This document shows, one piece after another, positions 10,975 to 21,717 of a stretch of DNA of 64,000 bases. The DNA comes from Terfezia claveryi. Taxonomy: Eukaryota; Ascomycota; Pezizomycetes; Pezizales; Pezizaceae. Every line of letters starts with the position of its first letter. Position 1 is the stretch's first letter. The notes below the pieces were generated by a model, which had not been told where the DNA came from, made no database searches, and saw only the letters and a list, made by a program, of their open reading frames with translations. Where the stretch lies: assembly GCA_015179025.1 (NCBI GenBank), contig WHUX01000094.1, positions 140,659 through 204,658 on the forward strand. The letters are read 5' to 3'. The position numbers were made by a program, and so were the translations under genes.

Positions 10975-11165
10975 CCGGTCGTAGATTCAGTCAGGACCCC
11001 TTGGGTCATTAGGTGCAAGCCCGTTAATGACAGCATGGGATCTAGACTCATTTGAGTTTTCGTATTTAGTGTCGGACCTGGCAGATTAACTGGCCTCGTC
11101 TCTGAATCCACCCAGGTTTCCGGGTGGCTCATCATGGTCCCCTGACGGGACCACATATGAGTGAT
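10975..11165. repeat. Dispersed repeat shared with 18075-18190
   Basis: The motif GGTCCCCTGACGGGACCACATATGAG, with the nearby text on a Western-style tandem of CCACCCAGG and GGACCTGGCAGATTAACT, reappears in inverse orientation at about 18075-18190, and a related GGTCCCCTTACTGGGACC lies inside the family A element at 21587-21615. It is probably the tail of a non-LTR or TIR element. Confidence 0.5.
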
Positions 11166-11303
11166 AAGGTTTTAAAAAAATAATAATAAAGAAAAAATTG
11201 CGGAATTTTCGGTTTCAATTTGGGCTATTTCTGTTTAGTTTCTAAAATCGATACTTTGATGATTTGTGCATTTGCTATTACACTGTGAGTCCCGCTCCCA
11301 CTC

Positions 11304-11393
11304 CAGTCGGACCAGTTCAGGCCAGTCGGACCAGTTCAGGCCAGTCGGACCAGTTCAGGCCAGTCGGACCAGTTCAGGCCAGTCGGACCACTC
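11304..11393. repeat. 18-bp minisatellite, five units
   Basis: CAGTCGGACCAGTTCAGG is repeated head-to-tail without spacers; the fifth copy is variant. The following 11475-11555 sequence (CCCCGGCCGAGCTC..GG.ATGGGCC) is shared with 29695-29765, so the minisatellite belongs to a larger dispersed repeat. Confidence 0.85.
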
Positions 11394-11624
11394 CAGACCA
11401 GGCCGTCCAGTCTGCCCAGGCCAACTAGGCGGTCAAGGCTGTCCACAACCTGCTGTTGTGGCTATAGAATGCCGGCCTCGGGATTCAGGCCAGTCCCCGG
11501 CCGAGCTCAACCTGGTCCAGACCGGCATGGGCCTTCCTCACGGCCGAACTGGCCGGCCCGTTGGGAACATCAGTATTATCAACCGGCTAGGCTACCCTTC
11601 AGTGTATACCGTATATGTTATTAT

Positions 11625-12570
11625 GTTCTGGGCCGCCCGCGGGCGGCACACCCACTATGCCGCTCACGGCCAATTTAAATAATTACTCAATTTGGCGTAT
11701 AATGCACTTGTATTGGTAAAGGTTTACGAGTACTGATTTACCAAAAAAAAAAAAAAAAATTGATAACGGTATAGCTAGCTGGAGCTATCCCAGCGACTGC
11801 AATAGATTCATTCATGTATTTCCAAATCGATTAGACCTCCATCTAATATTCCAATTTTGTTCAGCCAGAGCTGAGAGGTTAAACAGTCATGATCTGTTAA
11901 CACTTTCGTATGTCAATAAATTGAGAATTTCAGGTTATTCTTAAAGTATCGGCAATAACAATTAGAGTAGAAGTTTTTGCAAGCACCTGAAACGAAAACA
12001 CCAGTAATTATACTTAGCAATCTACGTATAAATAAGTACCTGCGATTAAGAAAGTACTGTTTTGCACCTTACCTGGATCCTATAAGTTGGGATTTTTCTT
12101 ACTTTTAGGATAAATCGTGCAACAAGATGGTCTATATAGCCTGAACCATAAGGCCCCATATATTAAGAACCCCATAGATAAGGACCCGTAGATAAGAAAC
12201 TAATTTTCAAATACCTATTGCATAGGAAATGTTGTAGATTTCTACAGTAGCAATAAACTCAGTATCCTCCTCCCCATTCCATTCATCATCAGAGATGAAG
12301 GTGATGAGTTGTTAACTACACAAGCATGTACTTCATCATTTGAAGGGCTTGAGGTAATTTTTCCGGAATTCCTCTTGTTCAATGTCTGCCATCTCCCACT
12401 AATCAACAAAAAGGGTATGTGATGTGGATGGGGTGGTTAAAAATGACTTCATAGGGTGTTTCTAGAGTGTAGCAGAATGTTTTGTTCGATTCACATTTAC
12501 CAAATTGAGGAATTATATTAATTGCCCGTGACCGGCATAGAGAGTATGCCGCCCACAAGCAGCCCAGAAC
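11625..12570. mobile_element. TIR element family A, copy 2
   Basis: Starts GTTCTGGGCCGCCCGCGGGC and ends with the inverse AGCCCAGAAC. The TIR carries an extra GGCACACCCACTATGCCG insertion relative to copy 1, matched on the right by CGGCATAGAGAGTATGCCG. The inner body is 80-90% similar by eye to copy 1, with several deletions. Non-autonomous. Confidence 0.75.
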
Positions 12571-13093
12571 ACATACATTCGCATATACTTTTACGTATAC
12601 ACATTTGTATACATTACTTGTACATACGTGATACTCACATACAGATACACACATACACACCATCCCTTACGTACATATCTCAGGTGAAGTGGTCCTTTGT
12701 TGGCCATTCATCTAGCCATCATTGCTAGATTGCTATCTATAACCTTGTTATTCCTACAGGAGGTAGCTATATAGCATGTGTGTGCATAGTGGGCTTGGCA
12801 CCAGGTAGAGCAGTTTAAGATGGATCAAGTCGAGACAAAACACTTGTAGGATAAATAACCTCAAAGAAGCTGTTATTATCATACTCTCACAGTTATTTAT
12901 GCGGATTTCGACAGTTTCTAGCCTAATATACAACCAAGTAAGGTCAAAGTTTGGGATTGTATTGTAGATGTATAGTAGTTTGTTAAATGTGAAGGGCGAC
13001 ATCCGGTTCGTTCTAACTTTGTGGAAATGATTACAACACTAGCTCTGGTAGTACTTTTCAGTTAGGTTATAATAGATCAACCCTCATATTTTG
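12571..13093. other. Intergenic, nothing recognised
   Basis: Begins with an ACATAC/TACACA-rich low-complexity tract (12571-12665); the rest has no supported gene. Confidence 0.4.
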
Positions 13094-13212
13094 ACATCTA
13101 CGACCATAGACTGAAGAAAACAAGGCATCCCGTCCGCTCTGCCATATTTAAGCTTCAGATCGCCAGGTTAGTACTGCAGTGGGTGACCACGCGGGAAAGT
13201 CTCCCACCGCAG
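13094..13212 (+). rRNA. 5S rRNA-like sequence, 3' part diverged
   Basis: The text ACATCTACGACCATAGACTG, then CATCCCGTCCGCTCTGCCAT, TTAAGC, and CCAGGTTAGTACTGCAGTGG followed by GTGACCACGCGGGAA follows ascomycete 5S rRNA from the 5' helix through the internal control region. The expected 3' strand of helix I (complement of ACATCTACG) is absent, as the end reads CTCCCACCGCAGCACGC. This suggests a 5S pseudogene or a 5S-derived retroelement head. In Pezizomycotina 5S genes are dispersed singly, which fits the location. Confidence 0.62.
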
Positions 13213-13461
13213 CACGCAATGGGTATTCAGAATTATTGACTTCTTCTTTTGGTATCATTGGATGGTTGCCTTTTTGAGAAATCACAGGTAGTTCCTTTTT
13301 TGGCCCATACCTTTTCCGGTATCTCCCAGTCCACCCTTTTTGTCATTAAGCTAGTCCTATCTTGGTATTCTCCCTACCACACCATTTTTAGTCTGGTTAT
13401 CATTTTTAGATCGAGTTTCGCCAGTCCCACGACGCCAACAGGCAAGCCCTTGACAGCAGTA

Positions 13462-14230
13462 AGGGTTGTCACCAATTTAAAAAACTGCTTAACCACCCTT
13501 GTTGCTTAACCTAGGTGTTTAACCAAATAGAGATGAGAATGTGATTTAATTGCTGATACCTCTTGCGACAACCATTTGCATTTTATTTAACTGCTGACTC
13601 ATGGGGCAAATTAACACAGCCATTCCAGCATTGCATACTCTAGCATGCTGCATATGTACCTATTCCGCATACCTATTCTGCATACCCCAAACGAAGCCAG
13701 CATGCCCCCCCCCCCGTTCAAGTAAGAGGTCTATGAGCAGATTGCTTCCCTCGTACCTAACTTCTCTTGATTATCCTCCATCCATCCAACAAGCCTTCCT
13801 ATGTCTGATTTATCCCATGCTTTGTAACCTCTGTCGCCGACGCCGACGCCGACGTCTTACCGATCGGTCGTTTGGATGAGGGGCGTGTACTTGGCTCTTC
13901 CGATGGGGATGGTGGGCTGGATTGAGCTGGTTGGCCAGATGGAGGGTGGGAGCTCAGAGAGAACACCGTGAAGTCGTTGGTGATTGCGGTTGTGGAGCTT
14001 GATTCGCCTTCGTTGAGTTCATGGAGTTGCGTTCACTGCCTTATGACTCAGCAACTTAAGCAGGTTTAAGCAGGTTTAAAGCACTCTGGAGTGCTTTAAC
14101 TTGCTTAAAGTTGCTTAACCATGATATGATTGCTGATTGGCTGGTTGCCGTTGTCGATTTGCACGGGTACCCCACACTAAGGTTAAGCAACAAGGGTGGT
14201 TAAGCAGTTTTTTAAATTGGTGACAACCCT
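13462..14230. mobile_element. Tc1/mariner-type MITE with perfect 50-bp TIRs and TA duplication
   Basis: Left TIR 13462-13511 begins AGGGTTGTCACCAATTTAAA and ends TTGCTTAACC; the right end 14181-14230 is its exact inverse over 50 bp. The element is flanked by TA at 13460-13461 and 14231-14232. The middle contains a subterminal inverted cluster (TTTAAGCA..TGCTTAAA near 14050-14120) and a CGCCGACGC triplet run. No transposase is encoded. Perfect TIRs suggest a recent insertion. Confidence 0.88.
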
Positions 14231-14232
14231 TA

Positions 14233-14661
14233 GTGCTGTAGACAAAAATTTCGGAGTAGCCCCATGTTTGAAGTCTGGCTTGGATCCCAAATGCTAGCTG
14301 TGCTGGGTCGTCAAATGTATATATGTACGGTTATTTTCCTCCTTGCTGAACAGAAATTCACAACATCTCCATCATGTCTACAGTACCAGCACCAACCCAG
14401 ACCCTTCCTACAACCGCCTTAGGCTGCATGACTACTGGCCCCTTCGATACCTTCAATCAAGCTCGCCCTGGTAGGAGTGCAGCCCATTATCAGCGGATCC
14501 AAGCCCTCCTGACAACCGTATATGCAAAAGTCAAGGGTAGCATGTGGGTTTCTGTCATGCTTTAAAATCATCAATCCGTTGGGTGAATTGGGCCTAGGTG
14601 ATAATTGGCATTGATCGTCAAACTTGAGGGAGCCCTGTTCTGGCTGTCTTGTCCCTTCCTA
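14233..14661. other. Spacer with one short unassigned ORF
   Basis: A 63-codon plus ORF (14374..14565, MSTVPAPTQTLPTTALGC) follows a CATC-ATG context, but has no recognisable domain and no clear continuation. Confidence 0.3.
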
Positions 14662-15382
14662 CAGAGGACTCTCGATACAAGCATACTAGATACAAGCATA
14701 TATTGGTTACAAGCATACCTCCTCCCGTCCCACATAGTAAAATAAGCATATTCTCATTACAAGAATATTCTTATGTTTTCTGCTTAGTCACCATACATAT
14801 GCTTGTAACAAGAGAAGCGCTAAACCACTACTAGAGGTTTTTCGATAAGAAATAACCCCGCACAGAATACAACACACACAATACATACAACACACACAGC
14901 ACATACAACATTCAATACAACATACGGCATTTCTATGGCTTCTGCACAGAGTTCTTCAAATGTTCTACGACGTCAGCCATGGTCGGAGGTGGAACGTCAG
15001 AGTATACGGACATATGCAGAACAGAATCCGAGTTCAACATGGCGGCATATTAAACGCTGGTTCGAATCCGAAAACCCAAATAAAGCCTCGCTCAATACCA
15101 CTATGTACCTTCCAAGATGCACTCAAACGTGAGAAAAAAAGGATCGAGATTCTTGAGATGGAACGCAGGCGGCAACATGTCCAGCGCAGGATAACTGATT
15201 TTTTGGGTACTTCCGGAGCATCCTCCTCTTCTTCCTGATGTCTCTCTGTTATTTGTATGCATGTCTAGTATTTATTGTGTCATTCCGGAGGCTTTCCTAC
15301 AATTTCTCTAGTTATAAGCATATATTGGTTATAAGCATACCTTCCCCCGTCCCGACGATATGCTTGTATCGATCGTCCTCTG
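14662..15382 (+). mobile_element. Internally deleted pogo/Fot1-like DNA transposon
   Basis: TIRs CAGAGGAC..CGATACAAGCATA (left) and their inverse TATGCTTGTATCG..GTCCTCTG (right) bound 721 bp and are flanked by TA at 14660-14661 and 15383-15384. Subterminal ATATTGGTTACAAGCATACC blocks recur near both ends. It carries the deleted transposase ORF at 14935-15236. TA target site, TIR style and the HTH N-terminus place it in the pogo/Fot1 branch of Tc1/mariner. It ends 35 bp upstream of the next gene. Confidence 0.82.
14935..15236 (+). pseudogene. Deleted pogo-type transposase (HTH N-terminus joined to C-terminal tail)
   Basis: The first 55 codons read as a CENP-B/psq-like DNA-binding region (QPWSEVERQSIRTYAEQNPS, then WRHIKRWFESEN). 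The frame then shifts near 15100 into a basic coiled tail (REKKRIEILEMERRRQHVQ, RITDFLG) ending at TGA 15236-15238. The DDE catalytic core is missing altogether, so one internal deletion seems to have fused the two ends of the gene. It cannot be active by itself. Confidence 0.65.
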
Positions 15383-15417
15383 TACTCCCATATCGCCTCC
15401 CTGACTATCCCATCACC

Positions 15418-16266
15418 ATGCCTCGTTATCAGACACAGACCCCACAACCCACCACTTCTCTTTTTTATCTTATTCTTTTCTTGAGCTTTGCCGCCCTTCT
15501 TGGGCTATTTTATGTACTAAGTGCTGGAGAAGCCGCGGCAAGCAAAAATCCCCCGGCGAACTTAGTCCATGGCACCAGAAGTTGGGAACTTTTTGTGTCC
15601 TGTGCCTCGGGAACCCTGACCAGCTCTCATGCGGAACCGAGTACGTGGGTGTGGGAGAAGTTGTGTGGAAGAAAATCAAAGTTGGAGAGAGAGCGGGAGA
15701 AGTGGGAGGAGGAAATGGCGGCGTGGGTGAGAAGGGAGGCAGAGTGGGTGAGGCAGAATACGCTGCAGATGGAGGAGAGGGAGAGGGAGAGGGAGGAGAG
15801 GGCGGCGTGGGTGGGAAGGGAGGCAGAGTGGGTGAGGGAGAGGGCGGCGTGGGTGGGAAGGGAGGCAGAGTGGGTGAGGCAGAACACGCTGCAGAGGGAG
15901 GAGAGGGAGAGGGAGAGGCTGGCATGGGAGGAGGAAAGGGCGGCGTGGGTGGGAAGGGAGGCAGAGTGGGTGAGGAAGAACACGCTGCAGAGGGAGGAGA
16001 GGGAGAGGGAGAGGGAGGAGAGGGCGGCGTGGGTGGGAAGGGAGGCAGAGTGGGTGAGGGAGAGGGCGGCGTGGGTGGGAAGGGAGGCAGAGTGGGTGAG
16101 GGAGAGGGCGGCGTGGGTGGGAAGGGAGGCAGAGTGGGTGAGGCAGAACATGCTGCAGAGGGAGGTGAGGGAGAGGGAGAGGATGGCATGGGAGGAGGAG
16201 AGGCGCAGGTGGGATAGGATGCTAACCGTGCTGGAGAAGGTGGTGGAGGAGCGCGCGGTCGGTTAA
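15418..16266 (+). CDS. Membrane-anchored coiled-coil repeat protein, unknown function
   Basis: 282 aa from the ATG at 15418 (CACCATG context). A hydrophobic segment at residues 15-35 ([20 protein letters not shown]) could be a signal anchor. After a short linker, from about residue 90 to 265, the protein is a highly charged helix of tandem units [12 protein letters not shown] plus REREER or QNTLQREE spacers, predicted as a long coiled coil. At DNA level this is a G-rich, almost T-free minisatellite (15690-16190). The other two plus frames and two minus frames are also open across it because of the repeat. The promoter must overlap the pogo-like element that ends at 15382. No family recognised. 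Confidence 0.55.
   Translation: MPRYQTQTPQPTTSLFYLILFLSFAALLGLFYVLSAGEAAASKNPPANLVHGTRSWELFVSCASGTLTSSHAEPSTWVWEKLCGRKSKLEREREKWEEEMAAWVRREAEWVRQNTLQMEEREREREERAAWVGREAEWVRERAAWVGREAEWVRQNTLQREERERERLAWEEERAAWVGREAEWVRKNTLQREEREREREERAAWVGREAEWVRERAAWVGREAEWVRERAAWVGREAEWVRQNMLQREVRERERMAWEEERRRWDRMLTVLEKVVEERAVG
15690..16190. repeat. Coding minisatellite (36-nt core)
   Basis: Repeats of GGCGGCGTGGGTGGGAAGGG followed by AGGCAGAGTGGGTGAGG occur at least seven times with AGGGAGAG spacers. The unit is a multiple of three, so the reading frame of the host gene survives copy-number change. Confidence 0.85.
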
Positions 16267-17145
16267 GTGAATGTTATGTGCTGAAGGTGCACAGACACAC
16301 TTGCAATTTTTCTCTGCTCGATTACCTGAAACTTTCGTACCTAATCGATACATGTGCTGAGCCCTATCATTCGATATCCCCTCCTAGGATGTTCTATGTA
16401 ATGCCACATGGTCGCATGAATATCGAACCATCTCCTCAACCTTCACCTACGCTACCAATGCCAACCGCCACCCTCTCTCTCCTTGTGGTGTAATATAACA
16501 AACTGTATAGTTAATATCTTAGGGCGCCCCAATACGCAGTATTTTAAGCCCAACATGTTCCGTAGTCCCTGCATCATGCAAATCTCTGACCAAGCCCATA
16601 TATCTCGATATACAACCTATTCGGCCTCAAGGGTCCTAGCAATCATAATACTAAGGCTCTCGGATTCAATACAGGCTTAGCCGAGACTTTTGAAGGCTCT
16701 TGATCTCCTTCTACGACTGGGGCTTAGCCCGGTGTGCAGGGAGGTTACCAAGTTTCCACTTGCGCAACGCACCCCCTGTTCTTCGTGGGTACCAGACAGA
16801 GCTGTTGGATATACTCGGTAAACATAAGCTCATACATGTGCTATTCAACACATTCATGTGTATTCATGTGAAGGAGAGGATATCATGTATATATACATTC
16901 TATTTCCACACGTAGAAAGAGAAGACAGACAAGCTAGATACACAAGCAAGCAATACGATCTCTACATATCACACATACCTAAACCCTGCGCACAACGGTA
17001 GCATCCAGAAGGGGCCTCTGGCCTTGTACACAAGGTGGGCCAGTGAGTGGCCTAGTGGTTATAGAGGACATACGGTAGTTGCAGGGCTGCAGTTCCTTGC
17101 CATAGACTACATAGACTAAATACGATCACGAGAAATGCAGAGTAA
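16267..17145. other. Intergenic, no gene recognised
   Basis: Only short unsupported ORFs are seen between the coiled-coil gene and the hAT MITE. Confidence 0.4.
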
Positions 17146-17153
17146 CTACTAAA

Positions 17154-17763
17154 TACGCCTGGGCACGAGCCGGCTCGAGTCCAAGGTCACACAAGCTCGA
17201 GCCCGGAGGTCGTTGTAACCGCGAAATACCGAAGGTACCCGGTGAGTGGAAATCTTCAAAATGCGTTGCAGTTCCACCCTTTCCTCTTTTTTTTCTTTCT
17301 CAATAACACAACCTCCTCCGGCAGTCCTGGAGTTCATTTCCTCCCTTTAAAATTTACAACTATAATCGCTCCATTTCCGACATAACCAAACACGCCTACC
17401 AACACAAGAGGAGGAAACTGCACAAATTGATGAAATCACCGCTGTATCTCGCTATGGTTGAAACCTACCATTTGCTCGGTTACGACAATATTGCAGTCCT
17501 ATGTATCGTCCGATTTCGCAGCCGACTTTAGGTGGACGATGAAGGTTGAAATTGATTCTGTCCATTTCCACGTCTGTTTATATCTGTATCTTCCATATTT
17601 CTGCGTCTTTGATTTTTTCCATGACCTATACAGATATGTAGCGTACGCAGTTATCTATTTACTCTTGCAATTCTCGCGAGCCGGCTCGAGCTCCTTTGTA
17701 AAACCACGAGTTGGCTCGAGCCACCCCCCAGGCTCGGCTCGAGCCGGCTCGTGCCCAGGCCTA
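17154..17763. mobile_element. hAT MITE with 8-bp target-site duplication
   Basis: The left TIR is TACGCCTGGGCACGAGCCGG followed by CTCGAG; the right end is its inverse with one mismatch (CTCGAGCCGGCTCGTGCCCAGGCCTA). The 8-bp TSD CTACTAAA is present at 17146-17153 and 17764-17771, exact on both sides. GGCTCGAGC motifs are repeated subterminally. No transposase ORF. TSD length and the CCTGGGCACG-type end identify the hAT superfamily. Confidence 0.9.
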
Positions 17764-17771
17764 CTACTAAA

Positions 17772-18679
17772 GCAGGACAGGGACCTATGGCGGCCCTGTG
17801 CGAATGCAACCGAGGTGAACTGTGTTGCTCATTATGTACCTAGCCGTGGTTGACATTAATGACGTTCCCTTGTTGTAATTGGTCGATATGGGAATATATG
17901 TTATTCATATTTTTGAATTGGAGCAGCAATGGACCTAGGAACCGGAGGAATTGCATGTACATGTAGAATTCTCGTGTTGGACTGGGAATGGGTAGCACCT
18001 TCATGTTGAGCTAGGCTTTGTGTTGCAACTGCATTCCAGATCCATGGCCCCCATGCTTTTTTTTCTTTTTTTTTTTAAAAACTCATTACTCTTATATGGC
18101 CCCAATAGGGGCCATGAAGAGTCACCCGCAAGCCTGGGTGGATTCAGGACGAGGCAAGTTAATCTGCCAGGTCCACTGTGAGAAATAAATATATAGATAC
18201 TAAATTAACTGAAATAAAAATCGTGGTGTGGGGTCTCCCATGCTGTTATTAACCGGCGACGAATGAGCCCAAAGAGTCCCGAAAGAATCCTCTTTCTTAC
18301 TCCTCTTCTTCCCACCTCTTCTCGTGCTACATATCCACCTCCCCGCGCTTCTCTTACTCGCCTCTTTGAGAGACCCTAAGTGAGCTCTCTATATAGGTAA
18401 CTAAAGAAGGCCTCCATTGCCTCATATGAATCCTCTCCCTTTTTCTGCCAGTTCAGTTTGTCTAGCTCCTCCTAGATGTGTCTGTTACAGAGGAGGAGGA
18501 CTTTTTCTCATCTGAAGTAGGAGCAGTCCAAGTTAAGATGGTCTCCATCTTCTGATGGGTATCTGCACCTGTATCCTGCTGTATCTGCTTTACCGATGCA
18601 GTGAGCTAGCTCTTCTGGGGTCCTCAGTTAGTGTGCATCTAAATGAATGCAAAGAAGGCTTGTCTGCTCCAGTCTGAGA
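17772..18679. other. Repeat-derived DNA upstream (3') of the LINE remnant
   Basis: Contains a T-rich tract (18058-18076) and the dispersed repeat 18075-18190 shared with 10975-11165. Its position just 3' of minus-strand LINE coding sequence suggests LINE 3' UTR, which is an inference. Confidence 0.4.
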
Positions 18680-19260
18680 CTCCTCACGTCCCGAATACTT
18701 TTTTTCTCCTTACTTCCTTCCAGATGGCCCTGGAGGCTGTTCGCAGCCCTCGCTCGGTAATTGTGCGAGGTGAGTCCCTGAGCTGGCCAAGGATTGATTA
18801 GATGTTGTATGCTGGTCTGCCTTTTCGTTACCTTCGATGCTGATGTGACCTCTTACCCAGGCTATCTTAACATCTCTCCTTGACTCTAATATAGCTGACT
18901 TAATATCTGCCCCTATGCCTGACCTTAATGATGCTTCTCTACTCATATTATATATAGAGTGTATAGCTGCTTAGGGGTCCGATAAGATAGCAAGTATGTC
19001 AGATTCTTCTGTATTGAGTACGAGTTGCATAGTGTGGAGCTTGCCATTTGCTATCATTACTAGGTCTTCGAGGGATTTACCGTAAGTGGCTTTATCTCCA
19101 CCCTTCCGATCCTCTGAGTGTACTGCACGAGCAACCCCTTCTTTTCTTCTTGTTCCATCAGTAAAACAGACCCTCCATCCTTCATCTAGGATTCCTCCTA
19201 TTGGACCTACCCAATACCCTTTAACTTTTGATAGTTCCGACCTTGGATCTATCATGGGTT
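18680..19260 (-). mobile_element. Non-LTR retrotransposon (Tad-like LINE) RNase H remnant
   Basis: One minus-strand frame runs from WRVCFTDGTRRKEGVARAV (first RNase H aspartate strand) through ILSDP, a single TAG at about 18971, AAIHSIYNMSREA, and VKIAWVRGHISIEGNEKADQ (the WV.GH..I.GNE.AD motif). This is the RNase H that follows reverse transcriptase in Tad/I-type LINEs. The reverse transcriptase itself is not recognisable upstream. Confidence 0.75.
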
Positions 19261-19649
19261 CATTGATGATTAGAAAGACCTAGTTATTGTCTCTGTTCCT
19301 CGGCTGGGTTATCTGCTGCTGTCTTATAAAATGCCCCCGTGATTGCACTGTACTGTTACAAGTGAAGACTAGAACCGTCATGCCAGGTTGAAGTATGCAA
19401 GCGTAGGTTTTGTGACTAGGAAGGCTCTAATCTCCTGGTTCCTTGTTCTTATGGCTCTATGGATCTCAAGACAGTGAAACTAAACTAGACTGAAGGTGGT
19501 ATTAACAACTCTAGTAGGTCTAGATCATCTTGTTAGCACTAGATTATAACAGGTAGTAACTACAAGCAGTTTAGTGCCAATTTACTGCGATGGGCGGGAA
19601 TCTCTGGTGTTGTAGATTTCTTTTTTTCTACAGACCTTCTCATACATCA
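19261..19649. other. Degenerate repeat spacer
   Basis: Upstream (5') of the LINE fragment, before the truncated family A copy; no gene recognised. Confidence 0.35.
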
Positions 19650-20302
19650 CCGGGATGCTGTATCTACCTGTCGTATAATTCTAGGTAGAAATCGATCGAG
19701 GAATTGAAGTACCTTAACAATCAGCATATAAATAAGTACTTGCGATTAAGAAAGTACCGTTTCGCACCTTACCTGGATCCTATAAGTAAGAAATAGCTGG
19801 GATTTTCTAGGGTAAAAAGAAATCGTGCAACAAGATGTAGACAAAAAAATATTATAAGTATGATTACTCCAAACTCACTAGATACCACATAGCGCATCGA
19901 TATTCACCACAAGATGGTCTATATAGCCTGAACCATAAGGCCCCGTCTACCAAAACCCCCATGGATATAAGTATTGCATAGGAAATGTTGCAATTTCTAC
20001 GGTAGCAAAAACTCAGTATCCCCCTTTGAAGGTGATGAGTTGTTAACTACATAAGCATGTACTTCATCACTTGAAGAGCTTGAGGTAATTTTTCCGGAAT
20101 TCTCCTCTTGTTCAATGTCTGCAGCCCCCCACTAACCAACAGGAAGGGTATGTGATGTGGATGGGGTGGTCAAAATGACTTCATAGGGTGTTTTTTGAGT
20201 GTAGCAGAATGTTTTGTTCGATTCACATTTACCAAATTGAGGAATTAGATTAATTGCCCACGACCGGCAAAGAGGGTATGCTGCCCGCGAGCGGCCCAGA
20301 AT
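19650..20302. mobile_element. TIR element family A, copy 3 (left-truncated)
   Basis: From CTGTATCTACCTG onward it follows copy 1 (positions 790-1473) through ATAAATAAGTACTTGCGATT and GGTAATTTTTCCGGAATTC to the right TIR CGCGAGCGGCCCAGAA. The left half and left TIR are missing. The right TIR has the same CGGCAAAGAGGGTATGC inset as copy 2. Confidence 0.72.
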
Positions 20303-20620
20303 ATATACATAGGTGTTTCCTCTGATGACAAGGGAGATGGCCTTAAGAGCAATGCAAATCTGGAAAAGGAATGTAGAAAATGCTTGTGGGTTCAAGTTAT
20401 TGATACTTTAAACGGACAACGCTGCAGAATTTACAGGACAAAAATGGACCAATATGTGCCAGGACGAGGGTATCATACATTACACAACTGGCCCATATGG
20501 CCCTAATTTGAACTCGTACACGGAACGGGTAATAAAAACAATAGTGAATCATTCCTCGGTAATGTTGTGGGCGGCCGAGATAGAGGAATTTTGGCCTTAG
20601 CAGCAAAAGCATCTGTATAT

Positions 20621-21717
20621 GTTCTGGGCCGCTCTCGGGCAGCACAGCTCCCGCCGGTGGCATACCCACTATGCCCTTCGCCGGCAATGTATTAATTTAG
20701 TACTTCATAACGCACCTGAATTAATAACAATATATGAACCTAACTAGACCTATATCAAATTTATACAACTAGGCTATCATTGATCTTGGTGCAGGCAGTA
20801 TCGGCCAGAAGCTGGCCTGGGAGCTGTGTGACGTGAAACAGCTGTATGATGTATCTATCTCTGGGTCGATTGGGTCATTCTCCGGGGCATCCTCCGGGTC
20901 AGTTGGGTTATTATCTAATAATCCAATTTGTGTTCGTTCAACTAGAGTTGCCATAGTCCTGACCTGCTAGGATCATCTCTACAACAAAAGTTTTCCTTAG
21001 GAAAAAAAAAAAAAAAAGATCTTCAACAAATTTTTTCCATCCAAATAAAAACCCCGCAAAGCCTGAAAGCGGGCTTTCTCTTCATTTCTGCTCAGAGAGC
21101 TGCTTCGCTGAGATAAAATAAAGTGAGGCGGTAAGGGGCTGCCTTCACACTTTTTTCTTCAGTTTGGACCATTACCTGAATCGCCTCCCTTATATTGATC
21201 ATAGCGAGTATCATCAAATCGCAAGTGATGTGGAGTATCACGTAGGTACTGATGTCTTCTGTTCCACTGGTGAAAGGTCCCATAGATTTGAGGCCTGGAA
21301 CCCTAGCTGGCGCTCGGGAGCAGCCTACAGCTGAGCCTGGCGCATTGAGTTGCAGACATACATGACGAAAATGAATGGTAGAGTTTTAAGGTAGAGTAGT
21401 AAGGTACAAAGGTTAATAAACTGGTAGAAAACCAAGTGCATGTATTGATGTTGAGGAATGAATAAATCTGACAAAACCGGATCTCAGCTGGGCTTCTAAA
21501 TTAAGAAAGTGTCCACCCCAGATTTATATCTTATGTCGGACCTATTATCTCACTATACCGGGCATATCTTATTAGTATATCACATGGTCCCCTTACTGGG
21601 ACCGCATATGAGTAATGAGTATTTTCTAGTATACCAATCTGTTATTACCGAGTTCAGGAATTAAATTATTGCCCGCGAGGGGCATAGTGGGTATGCCGCC
21701 CGCGAGCGGCCCCGAAC
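20621..21717. mobile_element. TIR element family A, copy 4 (coding-type variant)
   Basis: The ends GTTCTGGGCCGCTCTCGGGC and (inverse) GAGCGGCCCCGAAC bound 1.1 kb. Inside, the minus strand has a short ORF (20769..20954) starting MATLVERTQIGLLDNNPTDP, rich in D/E/P. It aligns with a plus-strand stretch in copy 5 (31240-31430), which continues into GRAGINDYVRNPVN. This may be the start of the lost transposase or accessory gene. The interior is unlike copies 1-3, so one set of ends serves two internal types. Confidence 0.65.

Noticed and set aside
11304..11393. CRISPR-like array
   Set aside because: Units are contiguous with no spacers, and the genome is eukaryotic; it is a minisatellite.
15470..16189. 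Long Pro/Ser-rich minus-strand ORF and two other open frames over the minisatellite
   Set aside because: They exist only because the repeat unit is a multiple of three and nearly free of stops; the plus frame with the transmembrane segment and ATG context is preferred.
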